Shown in pieces: positions 8,619 through 17,499 of a stretch of DNA of 64,000 bases. Position numbers and translations under genes: made by a program. Location: assembly GCF_001238275.1 (NCBI RefSeq), contig NZ_LGTB01000006.1:1-64000 (forward strand), read 5' to 3'. The stretch comes from Bradyrhizobium viridifuturi (GTDB lineage Bacteria; Pseudomonadota; Alphaproteobacteria; Rhizobiales; Xanthobacteraceae). The notes below the pieces were generated by a model. That model searched no databases, had not been told where the DNA came from, and worked only from the letters and a program-made list of their open reading frames with translations. Each line of letters begins with the position of its first letter. Positions within the stretch are counted from its first letter, which is position 1.

Positions 8619-9320
8619 TCAGGCGGGAATGCGCTCGTCGGCCTCGTGCGGCTCGCGCAGCACGTAGCCGCGGCCCCACACGGTCTCGATGAAGTTGCGG
8701 CCCTCGGAGGCGTTGGCGAGTTTCTTGCGGAGCTTGCAGATGAAGACGTCGATGATCTTCAGCTCCGGCTCATCCATGCCGCCGTAGAGGTGATTGAGGA
8801 ACATTTCCTTGGTGAGCGTGGTGCCCTTGCGGAGCGAGAGCAGCTCCAGCATCTGGTATTCCTTGCCGGTCAGGTGCACGCGCTGGCCGCCGACCTCGAC
8901 CGTCTTGGTGTCCAGATTGACCACGAGATCGCCGGTCTGGATGACCGACTGGGCGTGACCCTTGGAGCGGCGGACGATCGCGTGGATGCGGGCGACCAGC
9001 TCGTCCTTGTGGAAGGGTTTGGTCATGTAGTCGTCGGCGCCGACGCCGAGACCCTTGACCTTGTCCTCGATGCCGGCGAGGCCGGAGAGGATCAGAATGG
9101 GAGTCTTGATCTTCGACACCCGGAGCTGCTTGAGCACGTCGTAGCCGGACATGTCGGGCAGGTTGAGGTCGAGCAGGATGATGTCGTAGTCGTAAAGCTT
9201 GCCGAGATCGACGCCTTCTTCACCGAGATCCGTCGTGTAGACGTTGAAACTCTCGGATTTGAGCATCAATTCGATCGACTGCGCGACGGCGCTATCATCT
9301 TCAATCAGCAAAACGCGCAT
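8619..9320 (-). CDS. ctrA: CtrA cell-cycle response regulator
   Basis: A 233-residue OmpR-type response regulator. The receiver domain has D8-D9 and phosphoacceptor D51 in [15 protein letters not shown], plus a lysine in [10 protein letters not shown]. The winged-helix DNA-binding domain (about 125-225) contains [17 protein letters not shown] and [12 protein letters not shown], which are near-invariant in alphaproteobacterial CtrA. CtrA controls replication, division and flagellar genes by binding TTAA-N7-TTAA. It is divergent from fliI. CtrA-like boxes in front of fliI and flhA in this window make direct control of these genes plausible. Confidence 0.97.
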   Translation of the reverse strand: MRVLLIEDDSAVAQSIELMLKSESFNVYTTDLGEEGVDLGKLYDYDIILLDLNLPDMSGYDVLKQLRVSKIKTPILILSGLAGIEDKVKGLGVGADDYMTKPFHKDELVARIHAIVRRSKGHAQSVIQTGDLVVNLDTKTVEVGGQRVHLTGKEYQMLELLSLRKGTTLTKEMFLNHLYGGMDEPELKIIDVFICKLRKKLANASEGRNFIETVWGRGYVLREPHEADERIPA

Positions 9321-9687
9321 GCCAGTCCCCTATAGTCGCCGCTCCGGGCGTCAGGTCGGCCGCACTTGCGGCACTCACAAAACGCCTTTGAACAACTGAT
9401 TCGGATCCTGACGAGATATGGTTAACAAAAACTGATTCCTCGACGCAAGCTCTAACCGTGCAATTTTTGTCGAATCGCCCTAAGATATTGCGTAGAAGAA
9501 GCTTTTCCTAACCGCGCTCGTTCAGTTTCCACATTAAGAGACGGGCCTAACCGACTCTCGCGACTCGCCCTTCTTCTGATGGGCAAGCGACCTCAGTCAC
9601 CAAAGACAGTGACGCAATGATTAATGATGCGGGTAAACACGAAGTTAAGCGGCTGGAGCAAAATCGCGGAAACTTAAGGTTTTCGCA
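9321..9687. promoter_or_regulatory. Divergent ctrA / fliI intergenic region
   Basis: 367 bases with no coding sequence, clearly AT-richer than its surroundings. It must hold the ctrA promoter (minus) and the fliI promoter (plus). A TTAAC sequence at 9422-9426 is a possible CtrA half-site near ctrA, but its partner at the right spacing is poor. A better box near fliI is listed separately. No hairpin or small gene was noticed. Confidence 0.6.
9634..9648 (+). promoter_or_regulatory. Candidate CtrA box upstream of fliI
   Basis: TAAA-CACGAAG-TTAA, which matches the CtrA consensus TTAA-N7-TTAA in spacing and in seven of eight half-site bases. It ends 39 bases before the fliI start and could be the activator site for the fliI-fliJ transcript. 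Assigned by eye; not scored against background. Confidence 0.5.
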
Positions 9688-11013
9688 ATGAAGGCCCTCG
9701 CGGAGCAGATCGGCGACATCGACGGCGTCAATATTTATGGCCGTGTCGTCGGCGTCCGCGGGCTGATGGTCGAGATCGCGGGGCCGATTCACGCGATGTC
9801 GGTCGGCGCCCGCATCGTGATCGACGTCGGCGCCGGCCGCTTCATCCCGGCCGAGGTGATCGGCTTCTCCGGCGAAAACGCGGTGGTGATGCCGTTCGGC
9901 GGGCTCGAGGGTGTCAGGCGCGGCTGCCGCGCCATGATCGCCAATGCGGCGAGCCAGGTGCGGCCGTCGCCGGCCTGGCTCGGCCGCGTCGTCAATGCGA
10001 TGGGCGAACCGATCGACGGCAAGGGCCCGCTGGTGCAGGGCGCCTCGCCGATGTCCTACCGCAACTCGCCGCCGCCGGCGCATTCGCGCAAGCGGGTCGG
10101 GCCGCCGCTCGACCTCGGCGTCCGCGGGCTTAATACTTTCCTGACCTGCTGCCGCGGCCAGCGGCTCGGCATCTTCGCCGGAAGCGGCGTCGGCAAGTCG
10201 GTGCTGCTGTCGATGCTGGCCCGCAACGTCGATGCCGCGATCTCGGTGATCGGGCTGATCGGCGAACGCGGCCGCGAGGTGCAGGAATTCCTCCAGGAGG
10301 ATCTCGGCGAGGACGGCCTGGCGCGCTCGGTGGTGGTGGTCGCGACCTCGGACGAGCCGGCGCTGATGCGGCGCCAGGCGGCGTACCTCACGCTGGCCAT
10401 CGCGGAGTATTTCCGCGACGAGGACCAGGACGTGCTTTGCCTGATGGACTCGGTGACGCGCTTTGCGATGGCGCAGCGCGAGATCGGGCTTTCCGCGGGC
10501 GAGCCGCCGACCGCCAAGGGCTACACGCCGACCGTGTTCACGGAATTGCCGAAGCTCCTGGAGCGCGCAGGGCCGGGCACCGGCGCCGGCACCATCACCG
10601 CAATCTTCACCGTGCTGGTCGACGGTGACGATCACAACGAGCCGATCGCCGACGCGGTGCGCGGCATCCTCGACGGTCACATCGTGATGCAGCGGGCGAT
10701 CGCCGAGCGTGGCCGCTATCCCGCCGTCAACATCCTCAAGTCGGTCTCGCGTACCATGCCGAAGTCGGCCGATCCCAATTTCCTGCCCTTCATCAACAAG
10801 GCGCGGCAGGTGATGGCGACCTATGCCGACATGGAGGAACTGATCCGGCTCGGTGCCTACCGGCCGGGTTCCAGCCCCGAGGTCGACGAGGCGATCCGGC
10901 TGCACGAGCCGCTGGAAAGCTTCCTGCGCCAGGCCAAGGACGAGGCGACCAGTCTCGGCGACGGCTACCGGCAACTGGCTCAAATCCTGTCGGGTTTGGA
11001 AACGGAACGCTAA
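9688..11013 (+). CDS. fliI: FliI flagellar export ATPase
   Basis: A 441-residue ATPase of the type III export apparatus, related to the F1 beta subunit. It has an N-terminal beta-barrel domain, then the nucleotide-binding domain with Walker A AGSGVGKS (164-171), the GERGREV segment, Walker [13 protein letters not shown] and the [11 protein letters not shown] segment that separates FliI from F1-ATPases. It powers unfolding and delivery of flagellar substrates at the base of the flagellum, together with FliH and FliJ. It is followed by fliJ after 108 bases; ctrA is divergent. Confidence 0.96.
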   Translation: MKALAEQIGDIDGVNIYGRVVGVRGLMVEIAGPIHAMSVGARIVIDVGAGRFIPAEVIGFSGENAVVMPFGGLEGVRRGCRAMIANAASQVRPSPAWLGRVVNAMGEPIDGKGPLVQGASPMSYRNSPPPAHSRKRVGPPLDLGVRGLNTFLTCCRGQRLGIFAGSGVGKSVLLSMLARNVDAAISVIGLIGERGREVQEFLQEDLGEDGLARSVVVVATSDEPALMRRQAAYLTLAIAEYFRDEDQDVLCLMDSVTRFAMAQREIGLSAGEPPTAKGYTPTVFTELPKLLERAGPGTGAGTITAIFTVLVDGDDHNEPIADAVRGILDGHIVMQRAIAERGRYPAVNILKSVSRTMPKSADPNFLPFINKARQVMATYADMEELIRLGAYRPGSSPEVDEAIRLHEPLESFLRQAKDEATSLGDGYRQLAQILSGLETER

Positions 11014-11121
11014 CTTTGTCAGGCCATCATCCCCGGCACACCATAGCTATGCCGGCGGGGCCCAGCGGGGAGCCGGCTCTGTCCCGCGTTCGGATTTGGG
11101 ACTTCTGGGGAGTATGAGTCG

Positions 11122-11541
11122 ATGAAGTCACGTGAAACGCTGATCCGCCTGAAGAAATTTCAGGTCGATGAAAAGCGCCGTCGGGTTACCCAGATCGAGG
11201 GCATGATCGCCGACTTCCAGCGCATGTCCGTCGAGCTCGAGCGCGAGATCCAGACCGAGCAGGAGCGCGCCGGGATCAACGATCCCTCGCACTTCGCCTA
11301 TCCCACCTATGCCAAGGCCGCGATCCAGCGCCGCGAGAACCTGACCCGCTCGGCCGACGAGCTGCGTGCCCAGCTCGACGACGCCAAGGCGCTGCTGTCG
11401 GAAGCCTTCGAGGAGCTGAAGAAGGTCGAACTGCTCGACGAGCGTGACCAGGCGCGCGAACGCGCGGAGGAGAGCGCCCGCGAGCAAGCCGACATGGATT
11501 CGATCGGCCTGATGCGGGCCCGTCTCGGCGTCATCGCCTGA
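11122..11541 (+). CDS. fliJ: FliJ flagellar export protein
   Basis: A 139-residue, highly charged protein that reads as one long antiparallel coiled coil: regular heptads from about residue 5 to 60 and 70 to 125, with no hydrophobic segment. This, the length and the position directly after fliI identify FliJ, the stalk-like protein that sits in the FliI ring and recycles export chaperones. The primary sequence is poorly conserved in this family, so context carries weight. GGGGAG lies about nine bases before the ATG. A strong terminator follows 30 bases after the stop. Confidence 0.88.
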   Translation: MKSRETLIRLKKFQVDEKRRRVTQIEGMIADFQRMSVELEREIQTEQERAGINDPSHFAYPTYAKAAIQRRENLTRSADELRAQLDDAKALLSEAFEELKKVELLDERDQARERAEESAREQADMDSIGLMRARLGVIA

Positions 11542-11571
11542 TCCCTCGCTCTCTCCGCTGACCATCTTGCG

Positions 11572-11598
11572 AGCCCGGGCCGATCGCCCGGGCTTTTT
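11572..11598 (+). terminator. Intrinsic terminator of fliI-fliJ
   Basis: A 9-bp perfect stem, AGCCCGGGC with GCCCGGGCT, a 5-base loop and a T-run immediately after on the plus strand. It closes the fliI-fliJ transcript. Confidence 0.92.
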
Positions 11599-11743
11599 GC
11601 TGGGCGCTGTCCACAAGCCGGCCACCGGGCAGGGGACTTGGCGGATGGTGGTGTCCCAAAATATGCTACCACCGATCCGGACCGGATGATCGGCAGCGCG
11701 GTGGCAATGGGGCAATGGGGGATGCAGGCTTGGAGGGCGCTGA

Positions 11744-12289
11744 ATGCTGACGCCGGCTGAGCTGGTCTGGCTGATCGCCGCCGTCGCCAAAGGGGATGAG
11801 GCCGCCTTTGAGCGGCTGTACGCCGCGACCCGCGCGAAACTCTTTGGCGTGGTGCTCCGTATCTTGCGGCGACAGGACCTCGCCGAGGAGGTCATCCAGG
11901 AGGCTTACGTCAAGATCTGGAACAGCGCCGGGCAGTTCAACCCAGCCCTGTCTTCCCCGATCACGTGGATGACGTCGATCGCGCGCAACCGCGCGATCGA
12001 TGTGGTGCGCAAGCGAGGCGAGTCCTCGCTGGAAGAGGAGCCGGCCGCGATGGAAGTCGCCGCCGACCAGCCCGATCCGCTGGCGCGACGGGAGATGACG
12101 GAAGAGTTGAAGCGGTTGCTCGAGTGCGTCGGTCGACTGGAGCCCGATCGTCAGAAGCTCGTGCTGCTCGCCTATTACAACGGCTGGAGCCGCGAGCAGC
12201 TCGCCGCAAAGTTCGAGACACCGGTGAACACGGTGAAGACCTGGCTGCGCCGCAGCCTGATGGATATCCGGGAGTGTCTTGGACTCTGA
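11744..12289 (+). CDS. ECF-family RNA polymerase sigma factor
   Basis: A 181-residue group IV sigma factor. Region 2 is visible at about residues 20-90 (FERLYAATRAKLFGVVLRIL, then AEEVIQEAYVKIW and SPITWMTSIARNRAIDVVRKR). Region 4 is at about 120-175 (LEPDRQKLVLLAYYNGWSREQLAAKF, then NTVKTWLRRSL). Regions 1.1 and 3 are absent, as in all ECF sigmas. The ATG of the following RskA-type anti-sigma gene lies four bases after the stop, so the two are translationally coupled and the sigma is presumably held at the membrane until a signal releases it. The regulon and signal are unknown. Confidence 0.93.
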   Translation: MLTPAELVWLIAAVAKGDEAAFERLYAATRAKLFGVVLRILRRQDLAEEVIQEAYVKIWNSAGQFNPALSSPITWMTSIARNRAIDVVRKRGESSLEEEPAAMEVAADQPDPLARREMTEELKRLLECVGRLEPDRQKLVLLAYYNGWSREQLAAKFETPVNTVKTWLRRSLMDIRECLGL

Positions 12290-12292
12290 TTG

Positions 12293-13273
12293 ATGGCCTA
12301 TAGCGAAGACCATATCGCGCTCGCCGCGGAACATGCGCTCGGTACGCTCGATGCCGACGAGCGCACGCAGGTCGAGACCATGATGGCCGTGGACAGCGAG
12401 TTCGCCGCGCTGGTGCAGGCCTGGGAATTCAGGCTCGGGCCGCTGAACCAGATGGTCGGCCTGGTCGAGCCGCGTCCGGTGGTCTGGGAGAACATCAAGG
12501 CGGCGATCGGCCATGCCACCGCGCCGCAGCCGCCGCTGGCGCTGCCCGAGACGCCGGCCGCGACGGTAACGCCGCCACCGCCGACGCAGATCGCAGACGA
12601 TGTCGAATTCGGCTCGGCGTTCGATCCGGAGCCTTCGCAGCAACCCGGGATCCAGCAGCCGGCCGAAGTCCGGCGGCCGTCGGTCCGACCGCGCTTTGGC
12701 GACGACAGCAATGTGGTCGCGTTGACCAGCCGCGTGAAGCGCTGGCGCGGCATCGCGTCGGCCGCGACCGCGATCGCGGCTGCGCTGCTGGTGACGCTCG
12801 GCCTGCAGATCTATCGGCCCGATGCCTTGCCGAACGCGATCCGGCCGAAGCCGCGCATTCAGACCGTGGAAGTGAAGACGCCGGCGCCGGCCTTCACGCC
12901 GTCGGCGCAATATGTCGCGCTGCTGCAAGGCCAGAATGGCGGGCCGGCCTTCATCATGACGATCGACGGCGCAACCAAGAACTTCACCGTGCGCAAGGTC
13001 GGTGCCGCCTCGGAGCCCGGCAAGAGCTTCGAGCTCTGGCTGATCTCCGACAAGCTGCCGCAGCCGCGCTCGCTCGGCGTGATCGGCGCCGATGACTTCA
13101 CCGCGCGTCCGGTGCTGTCGGGCTACGATCCCGACGTGATCAACGGCGCCACCTATGCGGTGACCGTCGAACAGGCCGGCGGTTCGCCGAACGGCCAGCC
13201 GACCTCGGCGCCGATCTTCACCGGCAAGCTGATCGAGACCGTGCCGCCTGCGTCAGGTTCGGCGCCGCGATAG
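12293..13273 (+). CDS. RskA-family membrane anti-sigma factor
   Basis: A 326-residue single-span protein. The cytoplasmic N-terminal anti-sigma domain (about 1-70, SEDHIALAAEHALGTLDADE) lacks the His-x3-Cys-x2-Cys zinc motif. A Pro-rich linker follows, then a transmembrane segment around 150-168 (SAATAIAAALLVTLGLQI) and a periplasmic RskA C-terminal domain with the typical GGPAFIMTID and GKSFELWLI segments. It inhibits the sigma factor encoded just upstream; release is normally by regulated proteolysis. The ATG at 12293 is chosen; a TTG one codon earlier is possible. Confidence 0.9.
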   Translation: MAYSEDHIALAAEHALGTLDADERTQVETMMAVDSEFAALVQAWEFRLGPLNQMVGLVEPRPVVWENIKAAIGHATAPQPPLALPETPAATVTPPPPTQIADDVEFGSAFDPEPSQQPGIQQPAEVRRPSVRPRFGDDSNVVALTSRVKRWRGIASAATAIAAALLVTLGLQIYRPDALPNAIRPKPRIQTVEVKTPAPAFTPSAQYVALLQGQNGGPAFIMTIDGATKNFTVRKVGAASEPGKSFELWLISDKLPQPRSLGVIGADDFTARPVLSGYDPDVINGATYAVTVEQAGGSPNGQPTSAPIFTGKLIETVPPASGSAPR

Positions 13274-13316
13274 GCCGGGCGCCTCGTCGTCGGAGACTGT
13301 CGGAAGCTGTAAACCC

Positions 13317-13438
13317 CGTCATTGCGAGGAGCCGAGCGACGAAGCAATCCACGCTTCCGCAGATGCGGAGACATGGATTGCTTCGCGGAGCCCGTCATCG
13401 GGCGCGCATTTTGCGCGACCCGTTGGCTCGCAATGACG
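13317..13438. repeat. Palindromic intergenic repeat, CGTCATTGCGAG family
   Basis: Outer arms CGTCATTGCGAG (13317-13328) and CTCGCAATGACG (13427-13438) are exact inverted copies. Inner arms GAAGCAATCCA (13341-13351) and TGGATTGCTTC (13374-13384) are also exact. The whole folds as nested hairpins about 120 bases long. I recognise the ends as a dispersed repeat common between genes in Bradyrhizobium and relatives. It lies between the convergent anti-sigma gene and the 66-residue protein gene. Confidence 0.85.
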
Positions 13439-13469
13439 TGGAGAGAGCCATACCCGCCGCACAAAAAAG

Positions 13470-13496
13470 AAAACGCCCGTGGGGAGCGGGCGTTTT
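13470..13496 (-). terminator. Intrinsic terminator of the 66-residue protein gene
   Basis: A perfect 10-bp stem, AAAACGCCCG with CGGGCGTTTT, and a 7-base loop. On the minus strand it continues into TTTTCTTTTTT, a good U-run. It serves the gene at 13592-13792, read on the minus strand. Confidence 0.88.
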
Positions 13497-13591
13497 CGAT
13501 AGTCAACTTGGGGGTAGTTGGGGGTCTTAAATATCCACGCAGCGACTTTGGGGGCTGTAAAGAGCTACGTGAATTCCGTGAAACTCTCCTG

Positions 13592-13792
13592 TTAGCGGAC
13601 GAGCGAGTTGTTCGTGCTGGTGATCGCGACCGGCTTGCCGGCCTTCATGATACGCGCAGTCTGGGTGTAACCCTCGTCCGACGAATTGTGTGCCGAGATG
13701 CCGAAACCAGCGACCAGGATACCGGCGACCAAGGCCACGACCACAATCTTCAGGTGCGTCGTACGATCAGCGCTGTAGATCGAGTGGTTCAT
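13592..13792 (-). CDS. Small single-span membrane protein
   Basis: A 66-residue protein with one clear membrane helix (about 15-34, IVVVALVAGILVAGFGISA) and a short polar tail containing SSDEGYTQTARIMKAGKPV. The tail after the helix should face the periplasm if the N-terminus is inside. GGCAGGAGACTTCC precedes the ATG, a near-ideal ribosome-binding site, and a strong terminator follows the gene, so it is a real transcription unit. Similar short proteins are frequent in Bradyrhizobium; no function is known to me. Confidence 0.8.
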   Translation of the reverse strand: MNHSIYSADRTTHLKIVVVALVAGILVAGFGISAHNSSDEGYTQTARIMKAGKPVAITSTNNSLVR

Positions 13793-14213
13793 GGAAGTCT
13801 CCTGCCGCCTTCCTGCTCTCTGTCAATTTGTCGGTTCGGTCTGTTGCCCGGTTCAACGTCTCGTGCCTCGCTAACGTAGGATTTGCCGATTCCGTTCCCC
13901 AGAGGGCATCACAAGGGCGTGATGAGACGTGATCGGTCGCGATCAAAGATGACCCTTTGGTAATCTGAAATGCATTAAATCAATGTAATATCAGTGCCTT
14001 GGGTCGACGCTGGAATGCTGCATCCCAGATGGGGCCGTTTCGGCCTGTTCCACATAAATCAGTTGCCTGTGGCGAGAAAACACAGACCAAAACGCGAGTG
14101 ATTTGCGGCCGCTAGAGCGTTTTCGAACGAAGCGGACGCGCCCGGTTGGCGTGAAGGAACCGCGTCAGGCAACAACCCAGAGCTTCGGTTCCGCCTCGGT
14201 CAGGACCGAAGCC
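13793..14213. other. Intergenic region with promoter of the 66-residue gene and a partial repeat
   Basis: 421 bases without a convincing gene. The part next to 13792 is AT-rich and should carry the promoter for the small membrane protein. Bases 14115-14174 (beginning GAGCGTTTTCGAACGAAG and ending near CGCGTCAGGC) match my memory of another dispersed Bradyrhizobium repeat whose consensus begins GAGCGTTTTC and ends in GCGTCA. The last 30 bases form the hairpin behind flhA. Confidence 0.5.
14182..14212 (-). terminator. Hairpin immediately after flhA
   Basis: GCTTCGGT (14182-14189) pairs with ACCGAAGC (14205-14212), an 8-bp stem lying one base after the flhA stop codon on the minus strand. There is no U-run, so it may be a transcript-end stabiliser rather than a full intrinsic terminator. 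Confidence 0.4.
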
Positions 14214-16346
14214 CTAGACGCTGCCGACCGTCTTCAGGCGGGCGCGCGGATGGATTTCGGCCTGCGACAAGACAGTGGTCTGCGAGCGGAACCGCTCCAC
14301 CAGCGAGCGAACGAACGGCCGGATCGCGGCCGACGTCACCAGCACCGGCGCCTCGCCTTCGCGCGCCGCCTGTTCGAAGGCGTTGCGCACGGCGGTCATG
14401 AATTCCGAGAGCTTCGAGGGCTGCATCGCGAGGCTCCGGTCGTCGCCGGTGCCGACGATCGACTCGGCAAATGCCTGCTCCCAGCGCGCCGACAGTGCGA
14501 TCAGCGGCAGGTAGCCGTTCGGCGATGTGTTCTGGGCGCAGATCTGCCGGGCGAGCCGGGCGCGGACGTGCTCGACCATGGTTGCCGGATTGCGCGAGAA
14601 CGCCAACGCGTCGGCGATGCCCTCGAGGATGGTCGAGAGATCGCGGATCGAGATGCGCTCGGCGAGCAGCAATTGCAGCACGCGCTGGATGCCCGACACC
14701 GTGACCTGGCTCGGCACGATGTCCTTGATCAGCTCGCCCTGCTCCTTCGGCAGATCCTTCAACAGCTTCTGCACCTCGCCGTAGGACAGCAGATCCGACA
14801 TGTTGGTCTTGAGCAGTTCGGTCAGGTGCGTCGACAGCACCGTGGCGGCGTCGACCACGGTGTAGCCCTTAAGCGCGGCCTCTTCCTTCAGGCCGGCATC
14901 GACCCAGGTCGCGGGCAGGCCGAAGGTCGGCTCGATGGTATGGATGCCGGGCAATTGCACCTGGTTGCCGGCGGGGTCCATGACCATGAACTGGGCCGGC
15001 CAGATCTTGCCGCTGCCGGCGTCGACTTCCTTGATCTTGATGGCGTAGCTGTTGGCCTCGAGCTGGACGTTGTCGAGGATGCGCACTGCCGGCATCACGA
15101 AACCCATCTCGATCGCGAGCGAGCGGCGCAGCGCCTTGATCTGCTCGGTGAGGCGGTCGGTGCCGTCAGGACCGTTGACCAGCGGCAGCAGCGCGTAGCC
15201 GAGCTCGATCTTGAGGTCGTCGATCTTCAGCGCGGCGGCGATCGGCTCTTCCGCAGCGGCAGCGGCGGCGGCCGCGGCTGCAGCGGGGGCTGCGGCTGCC
15301 GCGGTTTCGGCCGCCTTCGCCGCCCGCTTCTGCTTGCGCGCGTTCCAGGCCAGCATCGCGGCGCCGGAGCCCAGCGCCAGGAAGGGCAGGGTCGGAATGC
15401 CCGGCAGTAGCCCGAGCACCAGCATGACGCCGGCCGACATGCCGAGCGCCTGCGGATAGCCGGAGAGCTGGCGCATCAGCGCCTTGTCGGCGGCGCCGGT
15501 GATGCCGGCCTTGGAGACGAGCAGGCCGGCGGCGGTCGAGACGATCAGCGCCGGCACCTGGGTGACGAGGCCGTCGCCGACGGTCAGCACGGTGTAGGTG
15601 CGGGCGGCTTCGCTGAACGAGAGGCCCTGCTGGGCGACGCCGATGATGATGCCGCCGACGATGTTGATGCCGACGATCAGGAGGCCGGCGATGGCGTCGC
15701 CGCGGACGAATTTCGAGGCACCGTCCATCGCGCCGAAGAAGCCGCTCTCGTCTTCCAGCGCCTTGCGTCGCTCTTTGGCGGCCTTCTCGTCGATCAGGCC
15801 GGCGGAGAGGTCGGCGTCGATCGCCATCTGCTTGCCGGGCATCGAGTCCAACTGGAAGCGTGCCGCGACTTCGGCGATACGGCCCGAACCCTTGGTGATG
15901 ACCACGAAGTTCACGATCACCAGGATCGCGAACACGATGATGCCGATCACGAAGTTGCCGCCCATCACGAAGTTGCCGAAGGCCTCGATGACGTGGCCGG
16001 CGGCCGCCGTGCCCTCATGGCCGTGGCTCAGGATCAGCCGGGTCGAGGCCATGTTCAGCGACAGCCGCAGCATGGTCGAGATCAGGAGGATGGTCGGAAA
16101 CGACGAGAATTCCAGCGGCGCCTGGATGAACAACGAGGTCATCAGGATCAGGATCGAGACCGTGATCGAGACCGCCAGGAAGAGGTCGAGCACGATCGAG
16201 GGCAGCGGCAGGATCAGCACCACCAGGATGGTGAGGACGCCGACCGCCAGCGCGATATCACCGCGCTTTAGGATGTCGCCGATCTCGCCGAGGCTCGGCA
16301 ATCCGCTCTTGCCTGCCGTGCCCTGACCCGCCGTGACGTCGACCAT
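14214..16346 (-). CDS. flhA: FlhA flagellar export gate protein
   Basis: About 710 residues from the chosen ATG. The N-terminal half has about eight membrane helices (for example GVLTILVVLILPLPSIVLDLFL) and the FHIPEP signature region around STRLILSHGHEGTAAAGHVIEAFG. A cytoplasmic FlhA-C domain follows, including GPDGTDRLTEQIKALRRSLAIEMGF. An unusual Ala-rich linker of about 25 residues joins the two. FlhA is the core of the type III export gate and binds chaperone-substrate complexes. The ATG at 16346 has GGGGGAG about 10 bases upstream; a GTG at 16448 with GGAGA upstream would add 34 low-complexity residues. A CtrA-like box lies upstream. Confidence 0.95.
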   Translation of the reverse strand: MVDVTAGQGTAGKSGLPSLGEIGDILKRGDIALAVGVLTILVVLILPLPSIVLDLFLAVSITVSILILMTSLFIQAPLEFSSFPTILLISTMLRLSLNMASTRLILSHGHEGTAAAGHVIEAFGNFVMGGNFVIGIIVFAILVIVNFVVITKGSGRIAEVAARFQLDSMPGKQMAIDADLSAGLIDEKAAKERRKALEDESGFFGAMDGASKFVRGDAIAGLLIVGINIVGGIIIGVAQQGLSFSEAARTYTVLTVGDGLVTQVPALIVSTAAGLLVSKAGITGAADKALMRQLSGYPQALGMSAGVMLVLGLLPGIPTLPFLALGSGAAMLAWNARKQKRAAKAAETAAAAAPAAAAAAAAAAAEEPIAAALKIDDLKIELGYALLPLVNGPDGTDRLTEQIKALRRSLAIEMGFVMPAVRILDNVQLEANSYAIKIKEVDAGSGKIWPAQFMVMDPAGNQVQLPGIHTIEPTFGLPATWVDAGLKEEAALKGYTVVDAATVLSTHLTELLKTNMSDLLSYGEVQKLLKDLPKEQGELIKDIVPSQVTVSGIQRVLQLLLAERISIRDLSTILEGIADALAFSRNPATMVEHVRARLARQICAQNTSPNGYLPLIALSARWEQAFAESIVGTGDDRSLAMQPSKLSEFMTAVRNAFEQAAREGEAPVLVTSAAIRPFVRSLVERFRSQTTVLSQAEIHPRARLKTVGSV

Positions 16347-16518
16347 GGTAGCCGCTCTCCCCCGCGACTGGCGGCCGCGGCCGCCAAGCGTCTGCGCGAC
16401 GGCCGCAGGGCCGCCGTTCCGAAAGTGAGGCACCGCGCTGGCGTTCACGGGGATCTCCGCCCGTTAGACGCGTTCGACGACACTCGACTTCACTCGGCAA
16501 TTCTTGCCGGGTGTATGG

Positions 16519-16533
16519 TTAGCAAAGGGTTAA
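16519..16533 (-). promoter_or_regulatory. Candidate CtrA box upstream of flhA
   Basis: On the minus strand TTAA-CCCTTTG-CTAA, matching TTAA-N7-TTAA with one mismatch and exact spacing. It lies 71 bases before the GTG and 173 bases before the preferred ATG of flhA. Together with the fliI box it suggests CtrA control of flagellar genes here. Confidence 0.5.
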
Positions 16534-16645
16534 TATTTGCTCCCTAAAGGGCTGCGCCTGGTGTCACAGGCGCTCGGGCAGGGCATTTCGGCCGGAAAGG
16601 GCGGGGCGGACCGTCCGGCTGTTCCGGGGACGGGGGGCGTGGCCC

Positions 16646-16942
16646 CTATCTCAACATGCCGAGCACGGCGCCCGATGCGGCGATGAGGCCGAGCGTGATG
16701 ACGCTGGCGCGCCACAGCAATTGCCGCCGGGCGGCGCGCCGGTCGTGGAACGCCAGCCAGTCATGGACAAAGCCTGCAGGGATGTCGAACACCACCGCCG
16801 ACTCGCCGCGATAGTGCGTCTCATGCTCGCAATACATCGTCCGGACCGTCGGCACGCCCAGCCGTTCGAGCTCGCAATGCCACTCCCAGGCATGCTCGCC
16901 GTTGGTCCAACGATTCTCGAAAGGGATCACGTGTGATTCCAT
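16646..16942 (-). CDS. Hypothetical protein with C-terminal membrane anchor
   Basis: A 98-residue protein from the ATG at 16942, chosen because AGGAGG lies seven bases upstream; the open frame extends 13 codons further without a better site. The N-terminal 70 residues are soluble and rich in Trp, His and Glu (HAWEWHCELERLGV, YCEHETHYRGESAVVFDIPAGFVHDWL). The last 25 residues form one hydrophobic helix (LLWRASVITLGLIAASGAVLG). I do not recognise the family. The next gene upstream on the same strand is also small and unknown. Confidence 0.6.
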   Translation of the reverse strand: MESHVIPFENRWTNGEHAWEWHCELERLGVPTVRTMYCEHETHYRGESAVVFDIPAGFVHDWLAFHDRRAARRQLLWRASVITLGLIAASGAVLGMLR

Positions 16943-17046
16943 GACGAGCCTCCTGGCCCACCCTTGAACCTCACGCGGCAAATCTAGCGCAATATGCGGA
17001 CCCGCGCGAGATCGGCGGCGGCCGTCTCAGGCCGGTCAAGGCGGCG

Positions 17047-17256
17047 TCAGTTGGCCGACGTCATCCAATTGCGCCAATGTGTCGGCTGGATGTCGAGGTG
17101 CCTGCTGCCGGCATGGTCGACCCACTCAGCGCCGTCCCGGTGGCACGGGAACATCAGCGCATGGACCATGCCGTCATAGTCGAGGATGCAGACCTCGAGC
17201 TCCCGGTCCGACGGTGCTGACGCAACGGGTAACCACTCTGCTGACGACGAATGCAT
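17047..17256 (-). CDS. Small hypothetical protein
   Basis: A 69-residue soluble protein with several Trp and His residues (EVCILDYDGMVHALMFPCHRD, then HWRNWMTSAN at the end). GGAGG lies six bases before the ATG. The layout, a short N-terminus then a beta-strand-like segment and a final WRNWM helix, recalls DUF551-type small proteins with a closing THW-W motif, but I cannot confirm membership. No operon partner is evident; the 98-residue gene lies about 100 bases downstream on the same strand. Confidence 0.6.
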   Translation of the reverse strand: MHSSSAEWLPVASAPSDRELEVCILDYDGMVHALMFPCHRDGAEWVDHAGSRHLDIQPTHWRNWMTSAN

Positions 17257-17499
17257 GGTGAGCCTCCGACAGTGTGCGCTTCGATCCTCATACGCTGCGA
17301 GCTGCGCGCCATCCGGCGGGATGATAGGTCCGGTTGGCGAGCCGCCAGTGTGAACCGGCTCGCATTGTATCAGATTTCCTCGTCAGCATGGATCACGGTT
17401 CGGCGGACGATATTCCCGCGTTCGCCGGGAGCCTGCCGGAAGTTGAACTTGCCGGGCCCGGCGTTCGACCAACTGCGACGTGAACCCTCTTGGTCAGAG

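Noticed and set aside
9422..9436. TTAA-N7-TGAT as a CtrA site for ctrA autoregulation
   Set aside because: Two mismatches in one half-site; too weak to list as a box.
11666..12928. A 420-codon minus-strand frame opposite the ECF sigma/anti-sigma pair
   Set aside because: Antisense shadow; the plus strand encodes two clear domains in coupled order.
14103..15410. A 435-codon plus-strand frame opposite flhA
   Set aside because: Antisense to FlhA, Arg-rich and without recognisable domain.
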